Source: JAUZQZ01 sp036985955 (lineage in GTDB: Bacteria > Pseudomonadota > Zetaproteobacteria > Mariprofundales > Mariprofundaceae). Taken from it: 13,889 nt of DNA. The stretch is from contig BTQQ01000030.1 in the NCBI GenBank assembly GCA_036985955.1, positions 1 through 13,889 of the forward strand. Reading direction: 5' to 3'. The position numbers and the translations under genes were made by a program. Shown here one piece after another: positions 1 to 6,984 of this stretch. Each line of letters begins with the position of its first letter. Within the stretch, counting starts at the first letter, position 1. Under the pieces are notes generated by a model. It saw only the letters and a program-made list of their open reading frames with translations. It was not told where the DNA came from and did not search any database.

Positions 1-224
1 GGGATTTTACCCGTATTGCTTCCTCTTCCCCCGAAATGTGGCGCGATATTGCCTTGTGTAACCGGACATCTCTGCTGCATAAGCTGGATGCCCTGCAGAC
101 GGAGCTGGGCGAACTGAAAACAGCATTGGAAGCTGGCGATGGCGACCGCTTACTGGCCGAATTCCGGCAGGCCAAGCAAGCCCGCGATAAATGGTTGGCC
201 GAACATGAGGATTCGTGTGAGTGA
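1..224 (+). CDS. tyrA: Prephenate dehydrogenase, C-terminal end (partial)
   Basis: This is the 3' end of a gene that begins before the window; the first full codon is at position 3 and the stop is TGA at 222-224. The 73 visible residues begin DFTRIASSSPEMWRDI, followed by a helical, charged tail. That pattern resembles the C-terminal dimerisation region of TyrA prephenate dehydrogenase, which converts prephenate to 4-hydroxyphenylpyruvate in tyrosine synthesis. The next gene, aroA, acts earlier in the same aromatic pathway, and tyrA-aroA neighbours are common in proteobacteria, which supports the call. The catalytic NAD-binding part lies outside the window. An internal ATG at 36 is not needed as a start because the frame stays open to the window edge. 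Confidence 0.75.
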   Translation, partial: DFTRIASSSPEMWRDIALCNRTSLLHKLDALQTELGELKTALEAGDGDRLLAEFRQAKQARDKWLAEHEDSCE

Positions 225-1575
225 AGGCGCGCATGACACACTGATCGCAGGACCGGCCAGGAGGCCGCTCTCCGGAAAAGTCATTGTCCCCGGTGACAAA
301 TCCATCTCTCACCGCACCATTATACTAGCCTCACTGGCCGGTGGCATCAGCGAAATCCATGGTTTCCTGCCCGGCGAGGACAATCTCGCCACGGCACGCA
401 TGTTTGAACAAATGGGCGTCCGTATCGAATGGCTGAACGAGACAAAAACCAGATTGCGCATTCATGGCGTGGGATTGCATGGCCTGAAACAGCCGGAGGG
501 CATGCTGGATGCTGGCAATTCCGGCACCTGCGCACGTCTGATGGCGGGCGTGCTGGCCGGCCAATCCTTCACCAGCACAGTGACCGGCGATGCGTCGCTG
601 CGCAAGCGCCCCATGCGGCGCATCACGGAACCGCTACGACGTATGGGAGCGCAGATTGAGGGACGTGATGGGGATGGACGCGATGGCGGCAACCTCCTGC
701 CATTATCCATTGAGGGCGGCAGCCTGAAGGGCATCCATCACGTTTCCAAAATCGCCAGCGCGCAGGTTAAATCCTGTATCTTACTGGCGGGTCTTTATGC
801 CGAGGGGGAGACCCGCGTGCGGGAACCTAAACCATCCCGCGACCACACTGAACGCATGCTGCCACTGTTTGGGCAACCCCTGCATATACTGGACGACGGC
901 AGCATCAGCCTGAAGCCCACGGGAGAACTCACTGCTCCAAATCACCCCATTCATATACCGGCAGATCCTTCATCAGCCACATTTTTTGCCGTAGCCGCCG
1001 GTATTGTTGAGGGCTCTGAAATACGCATGGATGGTATTGGCATCAATCCGCGCCGTGATGGCTGGCGGCGAATCCTTGGTGATATGGGTGCAGCCATATC
1101 TGTAGAAAATGAAAGTGCCGTAGGAGAAGAACCTGTCGCGGACATCTCGGTATGCCACGATGCCATGAACGGAATCCATGTGAATCCAGATGACATTGCC
1201 GATGCCATTGATGAATTTCCGGCCCTGTTTGTCGCCGCAGCACTAGCCGACGGTGAATTCATCCTCGAAGAGGCGGAAGAATTGCGCGTCAAGGAATCCG
1301 ACCGCATTGCTGCAATGGCGACAGCTCTTTCAGCCTGCGGCGCAACGGTTCAGGAACAGGCATGTGGCTTACGCATTCAGGGACACGGGCAATTGACGGG
1401 TGGCGTCACCATCGATGCCCGTGGCGATCACCGGATTGCCATGGCGATGGCAGTGGCCGCGCAACGAGCTACGGATGAGATTACCATTCAGCATGCAGGC
1501 GCAATTGCCACCAGTTTTCCGGACTTCGTGCCGTTAGCACAAGCCATAGGCATGAATGTGCGGTGGGTGGCATAG
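205..1575 (+). CDS. aroA: 3-phosphoshikimate 1-carboxyvinyltransferase (EPSP synthase)
   Basis: The enzyme joins shikimate-3-phosphate and phosphoenolpyruvate to make EPSP, the sixth step of the shikimate pathway, in the cytoplasm. Visible motifs, counted from the ATG at 205 (456 aa), are VPGDKSISHR near residues 28-37 (substrate-binding Lys/Ser/Arg), GNSGT at 104-108 (PEP site), RPMRR at 136-139, SAQVKS at 185-190, DEFP near 336 (likely catalytic Asp), RVKESDR near 361-367 and GDHRIAMA near 407. Length fits the longer EPSP synthase group. The PEP-loop has Gly where the glyphosate-tolerant CP4 enzyme has Ala, so that feature gives no sign of tolerance. The start is uncertain: ATG 205 overlaps tyrA by 20 nt and has no clear Shine-Dalgarno, while GTG 217 has GAGG 6 nt upstream. 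Upstream in-frame ATG 139 would overlap tyrA much more. The stop overlaps the cmk start. Confidence 0.95.
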   Translation: MRIRVSEGAHDTLIAGPARRPLSGKVIVPGDKSISHRTIILASLAGGISEIHGFLPGEDNLATARMFEQMGVRIEWLNETKTRLRIHGVGLHGLKQPEGMLDAGNSGTCARLMAGVLAGQSFTSTVTGDASLRKRPMRRITEPLRRMGAQIEGRDGDGRDGGNLLPLSIEGGSLKGIHHVSKIASAQVKSCILLAGLYAEGETRVREPKPSRDHTERMLPLFGQPLHILDDGSISLKPTGELTAPNHPIHIPADPSSATFFAVAAGIVEGSEIRMDGIGINPRRDGWRRILGDMGAAISVENESAVGEEPVADISVCHDAMNGIHVNPDDIADAIDEFPALFVAAALADGEFILEEAEELRVKESDRIAAMATALSACGATVQEQACGLRIQGHGQLTGGVTIDARGDHRIAMAMAVAAQRATDEITIQHAGAIATSFPDFVPLAQAIGMNVRWVA

Positions 1576-2279
1576 TGTCCCGATGGGTTCCATCCGCAGG
1601 ACTGCAAGTTGCCATTGATGGCCCTTCGGGTTCCGGCAAAGGCGCAGTCGCTGCAATGCTCGCAGCCAAATTAAGCCTGCCGGTGCTCGACACAGGTCTC
1701 TTGTATCGCTATGCCGCCTACTGTGCGGAACAACAGGGCGCGGATATCACTTCGGAATCCTCGGTGCTTGAGGTGCTGGATAAGTGTTTGAAGGATATGG
1801 AGTGGCGGGAATGTGGAATTTTTGTGGCTGGTGAAAACTGGTCGGACAGGCTTCGGAACGAGAAAGTGGGGGCAAGCGCATCCATGGTTGCCGCTATGCC
1901 GCAAGTGCGTACGCATCTCCTGAAAATTCAGAAACAATTGGCCAAACAGGGTTGCGTGATGGATGGCCGGGATATCGGAACGGTGGTGCTGCCTGATGCC
2001 AAAGCCAAGTTTTTTCTCACGGCATCCCTCAGGGAACGCGCCCGCAGGCGCTGGTTACAGTTGCAGGCGCTTGGAACCGAGGTTAGCCTTGACGATATTC
2101 TGACCGACATCAGAATGCGTGATACTCAGGATGCCGAACGCACACATTCACCGCTGAAGCAGGCTGAAGATGCCGTGCGTATCGATTCCACCACAATGCG
2201 AATCGACGAGGTTGTGGATAGAATGCTCGCCATCATGGGGCGCAGGGGACTTGCCTGCTGTTCCAAAGATACACGCTGA
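1575..2279 (+). CDS. cmk: Cytidylate (CMP/dCMP) kinase
   Basis: This 234-aa protein phosphorylates CMP and dCMP with ATP, supplying pyrimidine diphosphates. It has a P-loop GPSGSGKG at about residues 16-23, a DTGLLYR CMP-site strand near 39-45 and DGRDIGTVV near 130-138. The Arg-rich lid region ERARRRWLQLQ and the helix with RMRDTQDAER and the DSTTM ending follow, in the order seen in bacterial Cmk; E. coli Cmk is 227 aa. I chose GTG 1575 because it overlaps the aroA stop by one base (TAGTG) and has GGTGG a few bases upstream. GTG 1563 would add four residues and is also possible. Cmk followed by rpsA is a conserved neighbour pair in many bacteria and matches here. The C-terminus ends in a short tail with two Cys that I cannot assign. 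Confidence 0.94.
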   Translation: MSRWVPSAGLQVAIDGPSGSGKGAVAAMLAAKLSLPVLDTGLLYRYAAYCAEQQGADITSESSVLEVLDKCLKDMEWRECGIFVAGENWSDRLRNEKVGASASMVAAMPQVRTHLLKIQKQLAKQGCVMDGRDIGTVVLPDAKAKFFLTASLRERARRRWLQLQALGTEVSLDDILTDIRMRDTQDAERTHSPLKQAEDAVRIDSTTMRIDEVVDRMLAIMGRRGLACCSKDTR

Positions 2280-2317
2280 ATTTGACAATGCTCCAGCCAA
2301 TGAGGTCCCAATCAATC

Positions 2318-4096
2318 ATGACAACCACCATTGAAGAGAACGGTTCCCGCATCCCGGACGATACGCATTCAACGCAACCATCACCCGAACAGACATCGGG
2401 AAACGGGCAAGCAGATGCGAAAGACGCTGATGAACAATCATTCAAACAAATGTTTGAGGAATCCCTCAAGCAACACCCCGTAGCCGCACGCGGGCAACTG
2501 GTCAGCGGACTTGTGGTCGGGGTGGATCATGAGTCGGTAATGGTTGACGTGGGTGGGAAAAATGAAGGCATCGTCCCTTTAAATGAGTTCGAGAAAATCG
2601 GTGAACCTGTTCCCGCCATTGGCGAAAGCATTGAAGTCATGGTGCAATCAACCGGTGGGACGAATGGCGTCAATTTGTCGGTGCTGGCTGCAAAACATCA
2701 ATCTCTGTGGAAATGCGTGGATGACTCACTGGTCAATGGAACGTGCATCCCCGCGACTGTTCAGGCGGAGGTGAAGGGGGGCTTACGAGTCGATCTCGGA
2801 GGCTTAAGCGCCTTTTTGCCCCGCTCCGAAATCGATATCAACCCTTCCGCACCCGGCGACATGATTGGACAACAAACTGACGTTGTTGTGCTGACCGCAA
2901 GCCACAAACCCGAAAATATCGTAGTCTCCCGCAAGCGTCCGCTTGAGGCAGCACGCAATAAGAAACGCCAGGCGTTCTTCGCCTCGGCAGCGGTTGGAAA
3001 CAGGATCAGTGGCGAAATCAAACGCCTGACGGATTTTGGTGCTTTCGTGGATGTTGGTGGCGTGGATGCTTTGCTGCATGTGTCAGATATTGCATGGCGC
3101 CGGCTGAAACACCCGAGTGAGGCATTACAGGTTGGTCAGCAAATTACGGCGGAAATCATTAAACTGAATGAAGCTACCGGAAAGGTTTCTCTGTCCTTAC
3201 GTACGCTACAGCCTGATCCGTGGGAGAATGTGCCGGGGAAATATCAGGCAGGTATGCGTTTAACGGGGACCGTACGCAAACTGCTTGATTATGGGGCCAT
3301 GGTGGAGATTGAGCCTGGTGTAGAAGGCATGATTCACCGTTCGGAAATGAGTTGGACACGACAGGATATTAATCCGGCGAAAGTCCTCGCCGAAGGTGAT
3401 GTCGTAGACGTAGCTGTGTTAACCGTCGATGAGGAAAAGCGACGCATTTCACTAAGCCTAAAGGAAGTTACCGAAAATCCCTGGCAGGCTTGGCTGGCCA
3501 AACACCCGGCGGGAATGCATGTCAAAGGAACTGTGAGGAGCATCACAGACTTTGGGCTTTTTGTGGGGCTGGATGGTGAATTGGACGGTTTGGTGCATAT
3601 TGGTAATCTTTCATGGCATGAATCCGGTGAGAAGGTTATTGCATCCTATGCCAAAGGCAACGAAGTAGAGTGCGTCGTACTGGGTGTGGACGTTGAACGG
3701 CAAAGGATTGCACTGGGTATCAAGCAACTGGAAGACGATCCTTTCGAGGTGTTTCTCGCTAATGCCTCCCGTGGTAGTCGAGTGGAAGGCAGGATATTGA
3801 CGGTAGACTCTGGTGCGTTCACGGTCGAGCTTATGCCAGGTGTTACGGCATACCTTTCTTCACGCGAGGTGCCGCGTGAACACGCCGAGTTGAAACCTGA
3901 CTCAACAGTGGAAGCAAAGATTATCGAACTGGACCGTAAACGTAGAAGCGTTAAGCTTTCGGTCAGACAGATGTTGCGCGATGCGGAAAAAGATGCTGTT
4001 CGGAACTACGCAAAAGCTGGAAGAAAAGAGAATGCACCGTCTGCGCTTGCATTAGAGTTGCAACGCAAGTTGTTAAGCAAGAAAGAAGATTGTTAG
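2318..4096 (+). CDS. rpsA: 30S ribosomal protein S1 (bS1), six S1 repeats
   Basis: S1 binds mRNA on the 30S subunit and helps unfold and load leaders with weak Shine-Dalgarno sequences. From ATG 2318 the protein has 592 aa. Six OB-fold S1 repeats are visible at about 58-124, 140-206, 227-296, 312-383, 399-470 and 486-552. Repeats 3 to 5 carry the best RNA-binding signatures (TDFGAFVDVGGVDALLHVSD, LDYGAMVEIEPGVEGMIHRS, TDFGLFVGLDGELDGLVHIG), while 1, 2 and 6 are more divergent, as in E. coli. FKQMFEESL at 42-50 matches the E. coli N-terminal segment FAQLFEESL that docks S1 on protein uS2. About 40 polar residues precede it, more than in E. coli. ATG 2288 and ATG 2300 are alternative starts; GAGG lies 12 nt before 2318, a long spacing, so the start is not certain. 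Confidence 0.96.
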   Translation: MTTTIEENGSRIPDDTHSTQPSPEQTSGNGQADAKDADEQSFKQMFEESLKQHPVAARGQLVSGLVVGVDHESVMVDVGGKNEGIVPLNEFEKIGEPVPAIGESIEVMVQSTGGTNGVNLSVLAAKHQSLWKCVDDSLVNGTCIPATVQAEVKGGLRVDLGGLSAFLPRSEIDINPSAPGDMIGQQTDVVVLTASHKPENIVVSRKRPLEAARNKKRQAFFASAAVGNRISGEIKRLTDFGAFVDVGGVDALLHVSDIAWRRLKHPSEALQVGQQITAEIIKLNEATGKVSLSLRTLQPDPWENVPGKYQAGMRLTGTVRKLLDYGAMVEIEPGVEGMIHRSEMSWTRQDINPAKVLAEGDVVDVAVLTVDEEKRRISLSLKEVTENPWQAWLAKHPAGMHVKGTVRSITDFGLFVGLDGELDGLVHIGNLSWHESGEKVIASYAKGNEVECVVLGVDVERQRIALGIKQLEDDPFEVFLANASRGSRVEGRILTVDSGAFTVELMPGVTAYLSSREVPREHAELKPDSTVEAKIIELDRKRRSVKLSVRQMLRDAEKDAVRNYAKAGRKENAPSALALELQRKLLSKKEDC

Positions 4097-4130
4097 GGTT
4101 CTTCTGAAAAAATACGTCCATGGGCTGTGC

Positions 4131-4157
4131 GGATACTCTGAATTTCTCAGAGCATCC
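4131..4157 (+). other. Stem-loop in the rpsA-ihfB gap
   Basis: GGAT-A-CTCTGA pairs with TCAGAG-C-ATCC around a 5-nt loop, giving an 11-position stem with one A/C mismatch. No T-run follows, so it is not a standard intrinsic terminator. It lies 35 nt after the rpsA stop and could be an mRNA 3'-end stabiliser or processing site. Function is inferred only. Confidence 0.4.
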
Positions 4158-4211
4158 TTGAACATTCCTCTGGCATGACAAGAAAAGAAACAGGGGAAAG
4201 GAAGGGGAAAC

Positions 4212-4496
4212 ATGACTAAATCGAAATTGGTGGAAATCATCGCAAATCACCAGGATCAAATTACACGCCGGGAAGCCGAGGTTGTTGTAAGTACGATATT
4301 CTCCGCGATTGGCGATGCGCTTAGCCGTGGTGAGCGGGTGGAGCTGCGTGGTTTCGGCAGCTTTTATACCAAACGACGAAATGCGCGCATCGGGCGCAAC
4401 CCGAAGACAGGTGATACCGTTCAGGTTCCAGCCAAAATCGTGCCACAATTCAAACCGGGCAAAGAATTGCGTGAACGGGTTGACAACATCGCCTGA
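4212..4496 (+). CDS. ihfB: Integration host factor beta subunit
   Basis: IHF beta pairs with IHF alpha (ihfA, not in this window) to bend DNA sharply at sites used in recombination, transcription from sigma-54 promoters and replication. The 94-aa length equals that of E. coli IhfB. Diagnostic residues are the N-terminus MTKSKLVEII, GERVELRGFGSF near 40-51, GRNPKTGD at 61-68 with Pro64 at the tip of the DNA-intercalating arm, and the FKPGKELRERV ending. The MTKS start and this arm favour beta over alpha or HU. A strong purine-rich Shine-Dalgarno (GGAAGGGG, about 4200-4208) sits just before ATG 4212. rpsA followed by ihfB is a conserved pair in proteobacteria. The 115-nt gap after rpsA holds a stem-loop, and I see no convincing promoter there. 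Confidence 0.96.
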   Translation: MTKSKLVEIIANHQDQITRREAEVVVSTIFSAIGDALSRGERVELRGFGSFYTKRRNARIGRNPKTGDTVQVPAKIVPQFKPGKELRERVDNIA

Positions 4497-4560
4497 CCCA
4501 GCCCTTTACTCATTTATTAACCACAACATTCTTTGGTCCTCCACGCTTTTCCTGTAAAGG

Positions 4561-4592
4561 ACTAATACCTTCATAAATAAAACCATATGCAG
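4561..4592. repeat. Left terminal inverted repeat
   Basis: It starts ACTAATACCTTCATAAATAA and ends in ATATGCAG. It pairs with 4794-4825, with two mismatches at its 22nd and 26th bases. A further TGTAAAG at 4553-4559 also has its complement (CTTTACA, 4831-4837) outside the right repeat, but with unequal spacers, so the true edge may lie further out. Confidence 0.85.
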
Positions 4593-4691
4593 CAAGTCGC
4601 CGGGCGGCCAGTCCGCAAGGCGCATTGGCGCAGCCATAGCACGGCTATGGTAAGCCGGTGCAACGCAGCGGATGGTCGCCCGGCGACTTGC
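4592..4691. repeat. Hairpin A of the element
   Basis: GCAAGTCGCCGGGCG at 4592-4606 is the exact reverse complement of 4677-4691. Pairing continues inward with interruptions (GTCCGC with GCGGAT, then CCATAG/CTATGG around a small loop near 4634-4650), giving a long imperfect hairpin of about 100 nt. Confidence 0.85.
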
Positions 4692-4698
4692 CCGAAGG

Positions 4699-4794
4699 GA
4701 GTCCCACAGGCGGCCCGGCTCCGCGTTACGGTGCTTGGCAAGGAACGGCCCTTCCCTGCGCACCGTGCCTTGATCCGAACCGCCTGTGGGACTC
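4699..4794. repeat. Hairpin B of the element
   Basis: GAGTCCCACAGGCGG at 4699-4713 is the exact reverse complement of 4780-4794. An inner stem pairs ACGGTGC (4728-4734) with GCACCGT (4760-4766), and AAGG pairs with CCTT near the tip. Hairpin B is separated from hairpin A by only seven bases and abuts the right terminal repeat. Confidence 0.85.
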
Positions 4795-4825
4795 TGCATG
4801 TGGCTTTATTTATGAAGGTATTAGT
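4794..4825. repeat. Right terminal inverted repeat
   Basis: This is the reverse complement of 4561-4592 at 30 of 32 bases. It ends in GAAGGTATTAGT, 40 nt before the lapA start codon. Confidence 0.85.
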
Positions 4826-4865
4826 AGTAACTTTACACAAGAATTAACCTGCGCAGGGGAATGTT

Positions 4866-5159
4866 ATGAACTGGATCAATGCACTTTCCGTAGTACTTCT
4901 TACCACACTGGCTACCATGTTTGCCGCTGAAAATAACGGCAAGATTTCGATCCAGTTCGCTGGCTATTCATCTGGTGACATTCCTCTCTATGTTCCTATT
5001 TTTATTGCATTTCTTCTTGGCTTTCTTGGAGGTATGCTGTCTTTGAGTTTCTCGCGCCGCAAGCATAAGCTCGAAATCAACCAGCTTCGGCAGGAAAACG
5101 ATTTGTTGCAAACAGAAGTCAACAACCTGCGCAACCTGCCCCTGCAAGACGAAACATGA
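4866..5159 (+). CDS. lapA: LapA-domain inner-membrane protein
   Basis: The 97-aa protein has two membrane segments (about residues 5-22 and 42-62). They are separated by a short polar stretch, and a cytoplasmic basic patch (SRRKHK) and a heptad-like helix rich in Leu, Gln and Glu (about 68-92) follow. This is the layout of LapA (DUF1049, YciS). In E. coli LapA works with LapB to control lipopolysaccharide assembly and the turnover of LpxC, the committed enzyme of lipid A synthesis. Identification rests on this topology plus the downstream lapB. AGGGGA lies a few bases before ATG 4866. The stop overlaps the lapB start (ATGA, 5156-5159), so the two are probably translationally coupled. The repeat element ends 40 nt upstream, so its hairpins may affect transcription or mRNA stability here. 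Confidence 0.88.
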   Translation: MNWINALSVVLLTTLATMFAAENNGKISIQFAGYSSGDIPLYVPIFIAFLLGFLGGMLSLSFSRRKHKLEINQLRQENDLLQTEVNNLRNLPLQDET

Positions 5160-6298
5160 CAGCGGTCCTTGCACTCACCGTCATACTGGCGGTTTTTGCT
5201 GCACTTATCTGGTTTTTATGGCAACAGCGACAATCGGATGTGGAAAACAGGCCGGGACAGGAAGATGCCCGTATTTCTCCGTTATTGCGGGGAATTAACT
5301 ATCTTCTGTCCGATGAACCGGACCAGGCATTGAAAGAACTCGTCCATGTCGCCCGCCTGCAAACCGAAACGGCTGAGGTTTATCTGGCATTGGGAGATTT
5401 GTTCCGCAATAAAGGGGAATTTGGGCGTGCGGTTCGCATTCACCAGAATCTTTTGGCACGACCCGGCCTTCCCGAGGAATTGTATATGGAGGCACAATTT
5501 GCTCTGGCCATGGATTTTCAGGCAGGGGGATTGCTGGGGCGTGCCTTGAAACAGTATAGAAAAGTGCTTGATGTGCAGCCAGGCCATATTCCCGCACTGG
5601 AAGCAACTTTACGCATTCGTGAACAGAGTCAGGAGTGGAGTTTGGCCGAGGATGTGCTCTCCCGTCTTGATCAGGTTCGCGGCACATCCTCCTCATTGCA
5701 CCATGCCTACCTGATGACTGAAATGGCCCGCGGTAAACTGGGTGAAGGTGATGAAGAACATGCACTGAACCTGGTGACAAAGGCCATCGATACCAATCCG
5801 GCCTGTGCCGCGGCGCACATGTTACTTGCTGAAATTGACTTGAATCGTGGTGACCATGACGCTGCCTTTGCCAGTATGAAAAGCTTGCAACAGGCAGCAC
5901 CTCAATATATTTCGCTATTAATCCCTTTGCTGCTGGAGCATCCCGAAATCTATACCGGCCAAGGTGAAGCCTTCCTGCTGACCTGCTGGGAAAAACACCA
6001 TGATGAATTTATGGCACTGGAATGGATCAAGGGTGTAAGCACAAAGCATGGAATCGAAGAAGCCAAGCGGCTGATGGCCAAAACGTCTTTTTCACCCGAA
6101 GGCTTGCGCACCTGTTTGCATCTTAAGGCCATGATGGGTGATGATGATGCGCTGGCGCTGGCAAGCCGCAATTGGCAGCAACAGTCCAGAAACTTCACAT
6201 GCGGTCATTGCGGCGTAGAAGTGATGGATATGCGCTGGCAATGCCCTCAATGCCATGAATGGGGGAGTATGCGGCCCATCCAGGAGGTTCAGATATGA
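5156..6298 (+). CDS. lapB: Lipopolysaccharide assembly protein LapB (YciM)
   Basis: The 380-aa protein (E. coli LapB is 389 aa) has one N-terminal membrane anchor (about residues 4-21). Tandem TPR helices run from about 45 to 330, clearest at AEVYLALGDLFRNKGEFGRA and ALKQYRKVLDVQPGHIPAL. A C-terminal rubredoxin-like metal site has Cys349-x2-Cys352 and Cys363-x2-Cys366. In E. coli LapB sits at the cytoplasmic face of the inner membrane, links lipopolysaccharide enzymes and promotes FtsH-mediated degradation of LpxC. All parts are intact here. The start overlaps lapA by 4 nt and has no clear ribosome binding site, so it depends on coupling. The stop overlaps the pyrF start by 4 nt. lapA-lapB-pyrF is a conserved order in gammaproteobacteria. 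Confidence 0.95.
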   Translation: MTAVLALTVILAVFAALIWFLWQQRQSDVENRPGQEDARISPLLRGINYLLSDEPDQALKELVHVARLQTETAEVYLALGDLFRNKGEFGRAVRIHQNLLARPGLPEELYMEAQFALAMDFQAGGLLGRALKQYRKVLDVQPGHIPALEATLRIREQSQEWSLAEDVLSRLDQVRGTSSSLHHAYLMTEMARGKLGEGDEEHALNLVTKAIDTNPACAAAHMLLAEIDLNRGDHDAAFASMKSLQQAAPQYISLLIPLLLEHPEIYTGQGEAFLLTCWEKHHDEFMALEWIKGVSTKHGIEEAKRLMAKTSFSPEGLRTCLHLKAMMGDDDALALASRNWQQQSRNFTCGHCGVEVMDMRWQCPQCHEWGSMRPIQEVQI

Positions 6299-6984
6299 TG
6301 CGCGACCGTCTGATGGTGGCTCTGGATATGCCTGACCGGGAACAGGCTCTAAACATATGTCAGCGCATCGGCGACAATGTGGGCTGGTTCAAGGTCGGTT
6401 TGCGCCTGTTTGTCGCCGAAGGCCCGGATTTAATCCGTATCCTGATACAAAACCACCGGGTGTTTCTGGATCTCAAATTTCACGACATCCCCAACACAGT
6501 GGCTGAAGCAATCACCAGTGCCGGAAATCTTGGCGTACACATGACCAATATTCATGCCGGAGGCGGCCTGGAAATGATGCGGGCCGCCGCACAGTCAGCC
6601 ACGGTTTTTCCACAGATGAAAGTAATCGCTGTAACCGTATTGACCAGTAGTCCCATGCAACCCGGGCAAGCGTGCCGCGAAGCTGTGCATAGAGCCATGA
6701 TGGCACGTGACGCCGGACTGGATGGTGTCGTATGCAGCGTCCATGAGGTCGCTGACATCAAAAAGGCATGTGGTGCGGATTTTCTGACCGTGACCCCCGG
6801 TATTCGCTGGGGAGGGCAGCCTCAAAATGACCAGAAACGGGTGGCCGATCCCGGGGTGGCCATTCGGCAGGGCGCGGATTATATTGTCATAGGCCGCCCG
6901 ATTATCCAGGCGTCTGATCCAGGCACCGTCGCCGCGGAAGTGCTATCGATGATGCAACGCGCATCCTCTGATGCCTGTTCATGA
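6295..6984 (+). CDS. pyrF: Orotidine 5'-phosphate decarboxylase
   Basis: The enzyme decarboxylates OMP to UMP, the last step of de novo pyrimidine synthesis. The 229-aa protein is a TIM-barrel of the usual length. Strand 1 reads MVALDMP and the signature FLDLKFHDIPNTV holds the charged catalytic set Asp59, Lys61 and Asp64. Later motifs are HAGGG, VTVLTS, VCSVHE, TVTPGIRW and IVIGRPI (phosphate-binding Gly/Arg). I chose ATG 6295 because AGGAGG (6282-6287) lies 7 nt upstream and ATGA overlaps the lapB stop. The adjacent ATG 6298 is also possible (10-nt spacing). An in-frame ATG at 6259 would add 12 residues inside lapB and is not supported. The stop overlaps the dgt start by 4 nt. Confidence 0.97.
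   Translation: MMRDRLMVALDMPDREQALNICQRIGDNVGWFKVGLRLFVAEGPDLIRILIQNHRVFLDLKFHDIPNTVAEAITSAGNLGVHMTNIHAGGGLEMMRAAAQSATVFPQMKVIAVTVLTSSPMQPGQACREAVHRAMMARDAGLDGVVCSVHEVADIKKACGADFLTVTPGIRWGGQPQNDQKRVADPGVAIRQGADYIVIGRPIIQASDPGTVAAEVLSMMQRASSDACS

Larger units (their letters stand above)
4561..4825. mobile_element. MITE-like element with two internal hairpins
   Basis: This 265-bp stretch is bounded by 32-bp inverted repeats that agree at 30 of 32 positions. Inside are two back-to-back hairpins, each closed by a perfect 15-bp stem, so the single strand can fold into a cloverleaf. It carries no credible gene; short open frames on both strands follow the inverted repeats and have no recognisable domain. 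The design (long inverted repeats, small size, no transposase, intergenic position) is that of a miniature inverted-repeat element moved in trans, but no clear target-site duplication is visible. It occupies most of the 369-nt gene-free gap between ihfB and lapA. Other copies in the genome would settle its nature. Confidence 0.7.

Noticed and set aside
139..204. Upstream ATG start for aroA
   Set aside because: It would place 22 residues of antisense-like composition inside the tyrA coding end. The family match begins only after residue 35 of that longer version.
3963..4448. 161-residue - strand frame across the end of rpsA and ihfB
   Set aside because: It is antisense to two clear housekeeping genes, and its composition shows no protein-like motif.
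4553..4560. Target-site duplication beside the MITE-like element
   Set aside because: Bases left (GTAAAGG) and right (AGTAACT) of the repeats do not form a direct repeat.
4506..4847. Several 80-97 residue open frames on both strands across the ihfB-lapA gap
   Set aside because: They run through the inverted repeats and hairpins, have no domain or good ribosome binding site, and mirror each other on opposite strands as palindromic DNA does.
5295..5900. 201-residue open frame on the - strand inside lapB
   Set aside because: The + strand frame is a complete LapB with TPRs and Cys pairs. The antisense frame shows no domain and is a by-product of codon use.
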